64,000 bases of DNA from Siphlonurus alternatus (lineage: Eukaryota; Arthropoda; Insecta; Ephemeroptera; Siphlonuridae). The position numbers were made by a program, and so were the translations under genes. The notes below the pieces were generated by a model. The model did not search any database. It worked only from the letters and a program-made list of their open reading frames with translations, and had not been told where the DNA came from. Position 1 is the first letter of the stretch; each line of letters opens with the position of its first letter. Where the stretch lies: assembly GCA_949825025.1 (NCBI GenBank), contig OX463788.1:23509069-23573068 (forward strand), in the 5' to 3' direction. Shown piece by piece: positions 61,188 through 64,000 of this stretch.

Positions 61188-62084
61188 TATAACAAAATTA
61201 AATATATGTACTGCCATAGCAATACAATATAATTATATATATTCACGCAAGTACCACACAAAAATTTTTAAGTATTATAATATATATTATTATAATATAA
61301 CATCTTAACATCGTAATAAACATCCCAATACTTTTTGCATAAGCGACCACGCAATATTTTTCAAGGAAATCTAATCGACAAGGGCCTTTTTGTCAGCATG
61401 CACGCGGGTACGCGGATCATGTCAAAAATGTTTCAATCCGACTTCATTTATTTTCTGCAGAAACTAATACAGTATATATATAATATCAGAATATCAGATA
61501 TAATTTGTTATATATAGAAAACCATTAACTTTGTACTATTTAAATTTAAAAAATAAATTGCATATATAATTGATACATTAATTAGAATATTTTCATTTCT
61601 TGTGAGCACAAGATATATAGTTTTTTGAACAAACTCTGTCAGAACTCTTTTTCTTCATATAATATATAATAATAAATTGAAAGTATCTTCATGATACATA
61701 CAGTATAGATTCAATTCAATGATATAAATTTATTGTAACTATAATAATATACATGTATATAATAATTATAATATATATTTATATATATTATATAGGTGCC
61801 GCTTGAATTTTTACTATTATATAATATAGTTAAAGACGCTAATTGCATATTTGAAACGCAAAAAATACAAACTAAAAACTAACAAATATTTATAGTAAAA
61901 TATTATTTAAAATATTATAGTATATAATCAATATAATTATATATATTGAGATGATCTCGAGAATTAAACTGTGAAGTGAAGGAAAGGGTTATAATAACGT
62001 TAAACTCTTGGGGTTTATCTTGTATTTCTATTGTAATATGCAGTATGTTTGAATTCTGAATAAACAATTTAAAAATATATATCA

Positions 62085-62462
62085 ATTATTATTATTATTT
62101 TTTTTTTACAAGGATACACCCCTAAGAGCTTACAGCTCGCGGCGGGGTAATGGGTAGGGATAAGGTAGGGAACGGATGCCACGGCCTGTTACGCGTCCCA
62201 GCATTCACTGAGGTGAGACTGAGGGAACCGTGGAAAACCTCAGTTAGGACGGACACCACTACTTTTTCTCAATGGACCAAAGCGATGTCCAAAGCCTGGG
62301 GAACCAAACACAAGTACATCACTGCACTGGGTGGAAAGCGAGACGAATTTACCCCAGGGAGGGAGCAGCGTATTTTTTACTTGAAACGCGGTCACCCATC
62401 CAATTTAAGTACTAACCACGCTCGACGTAGCCTGACTTCGGTGATCTTTCGAAAACCGGTCA
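62085..62462 (-). mobile_element. 5S-rRNA-derived SINE (unit B')
   Basis: Mirror of 44355-44730 with very few changes; its (ATT)n tail start is at about 62085. Confidence 0.85.
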
Positions 62463-63275
62463 TATTATTATATCAACGAATAATATTACAGTGTGGATAT
62501 ATTTTTATAGGGACAATATTATATCATTGTTTTATAATCTTATTTTATTATATTATTTACATATATTGTTGGAGCATAAAAAATTATATATAAATAACCA
62601 TAATATTATTATAATATATGGTACATGATATTATATGTATTTTATATTATTTTACACCTATTAATTATAATTAATAATTGATATATGATCATAGTATTAT
62701 ACAAACAAATACATTTAATTTTATTTCCATTGAAAAATAATATAAACCAAAATTTATTTTGCTTACACTCGAAACTCATTCTGCAATTGGAAGAAAAAAA
62801 AAGTCCAATTAAGTTATAGCAACTTTAACTCTACAATGCATTGCAGCGACCGTTCGAGAGAAGCAAGAAAAACGCAGTATACTATTTCTTTTGTAAATTA
62901 TTAATTCATAGAGAAACGTGCCAGAAAAATAGAAATTGTATCAAAATATAAAGAAATGTATCTAGTTTCAGGTAAAAAGCTTTAGTACAATTGTTAGAGT
63001 TCCAAAATAATTAATCATCAACCATTTTTAAGAAATTTCGAAAATTCGACGTTTTAAATAAGTCGCTAATTTTTGGCAAAATCTCTGGAATCGTGTATTC
63101 AACGCCATCTTCAAGTTACTGAAGCAAATATTTGCGATATTTGTTAAAAGTAAAATAGATCCACCTATATTGAAAGTTTGGAACCATTTGTTAGTTTGAA
63201 TTTGCCTCCCCACTATCGCCCATTATTACTATCGATATTTATATTTCGACGCTACGCAATTTCGACGCTACGCCA

Positions 63276-63540
63276 GGTCCGATCATCTTCTGTATGTAGC
63301 GAAATACTTGTAACTAGCTCATCCGAATTCATCCGCGTTATCATGAAAACTTTCGGCAGCCTCCGTCAGATGGCGCGTTGATCAAGTTTGGTCGATTTGC
63401 GCTTTTCGTTTCTCAATTGCTACACTAGAATAAAATGGCTACCGCTTCCGGTTTTATTATTTTTTTTATTTTGCTTACTAATTTGTTTATTTATGAAAGA
63501 ACACAGAGAAAATGGGATTATAAATTGTATTTAAGAAATT
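63276..63540. other. Right flank of the giant repeat array
   Basis: Leaves homology with the units at 63276. GC-richer up to 63460, with ATGGCTACCGCTTCCGG-type promoter-like words near 63434. On the minus strand an AATAAA lies at about 63486-63491, downstream of the proposed last exon. Confidence 0.35.
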
Positions 63541-63662
63541 TTACAATAAAATAAAATATACAGTTGTCACAAAAAGGTCCCGAGATCGTCTCCTTGGCAC
63601 GCCAATGGGTGGGGTGGGTACAGCGTCCAGCTTTGCCAGCTGCAGCTTGGGCTTGTTTTCTG
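63541..63662 (-). CDS. Possible last coding exon of a host gene
   Basis: On the minus strand a TGTTACAG acceptor is followed by an open frame of about 40 codons ending in TAA (63541-63543). It contains KPKLQLAKLDAVPTPPIGV and PRRRSRDLF and uses more G/C than its surroundings. An AATAAA follows about 50 bp downstream. The rest of the gene would lie at higher coordinates. The peptide is not recognised; an alternative frame also stays open (ending at a TGA). From 63670 to 64000 no clear exon is seen. Confidence 0.3.
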
Positions 63663-64000
63663 CTGTAACACGAAAATTATAGCTATAACATGCATATATA
63701 GGAAATTATAATATCATTAGGATACACAGAATGAACGTATAGTATAACAAAAAATTGTATCTTGAACAAAAGCGATGAAAACGGGGTAAAAACAATGCCC
63801 AATGTTCCCGATCTTTTGGTCACGTACTAACCTTCAGTTCAGTCGTTCATATCAGGATGGCTGCATCTCTTTTCTCGGTTATATATTGTGGTGATACAGT
63901 TCTTGTATTCGCAATAGAGGCTTGTAGATATTACACACACATTTATAACTCTTCAAATCATGAAATATAAGACATAATCGAGCCGATGGTGAACGCCGAG

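Overview
This is an intron-bearing, AT-rich animal genome segment made almost entirely of transposable elements. A metazoan is indicated by a single Ig-domain/transmembrane exon (about 22.2 kb), CR1/L2/Jockey-type LINEs with an apurinic-type endonuclease and reverse transcriptase, 5S-rRNA-derived SINEs, and many hairpin MITEs and (TA)n arrays. I cannot name the species. An early-branching invertebrate such as a sponge or cnidarian is only a guess. No intact autonomous transposase was found, and only two host-gene pieces can be proposed.

Layout. 1-24.4 kb: mixed accessory DNA. It holds a LINE relic (1.3-2.2 kb), a 1.3-kb foldback element set between two (TA)n arrays, hairpin MITEs, 107-bp and ~310-bp tandem repeats, and a 1.45-kb TIR element that recurs inverted at 18.7-20.2 kb. 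A LINE (12.8-16.4 kb) is nested inside a second LINE (10.65-12.83 plus 16.40-16.80 kb). The Ig/TM exon has its cytoplasmic tail broken by a 1.57-kb TIR element.

24.48-63.28 kb: the main discovery. Four copies of a related 8-11 kb unit stand side by side as A(reverse)-A'(forward)-B(forward)-B'(reverse). They form two giant inverted repeats centred near 35.22 kb and 53.32 kb. Each unit starts and ends with TGGC... termini that share the same 20-bp core, so each looks like one very large non-autonomous TIR element. A and A' share insertions that B and B' lack, and the reverse is also true. After A and A' arose, the arms gained at least six private insertions: a hAT-like element with 8-bp duplication, three TTAA elements, a 130-bp TAA element and a 37-bp palindromic nano-element with 8-bp duplication. 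Each has a matching empty site in the other arm, so target duplications can be read directly.

New candidate system: a 37-38-bp perfect palindrome, with no internal sequence at all, found at two independent sites, each with a different exact 8-bp target duplication. 63.28-64 kb: flanking single-copy-looking DNA with a possible last coding exon on the minus strand.

How it works together: nothing here is a pathway. The window records repeated mobilisation of short elements by transposases encoded elsewhere, superimposed on large inverted duplications.
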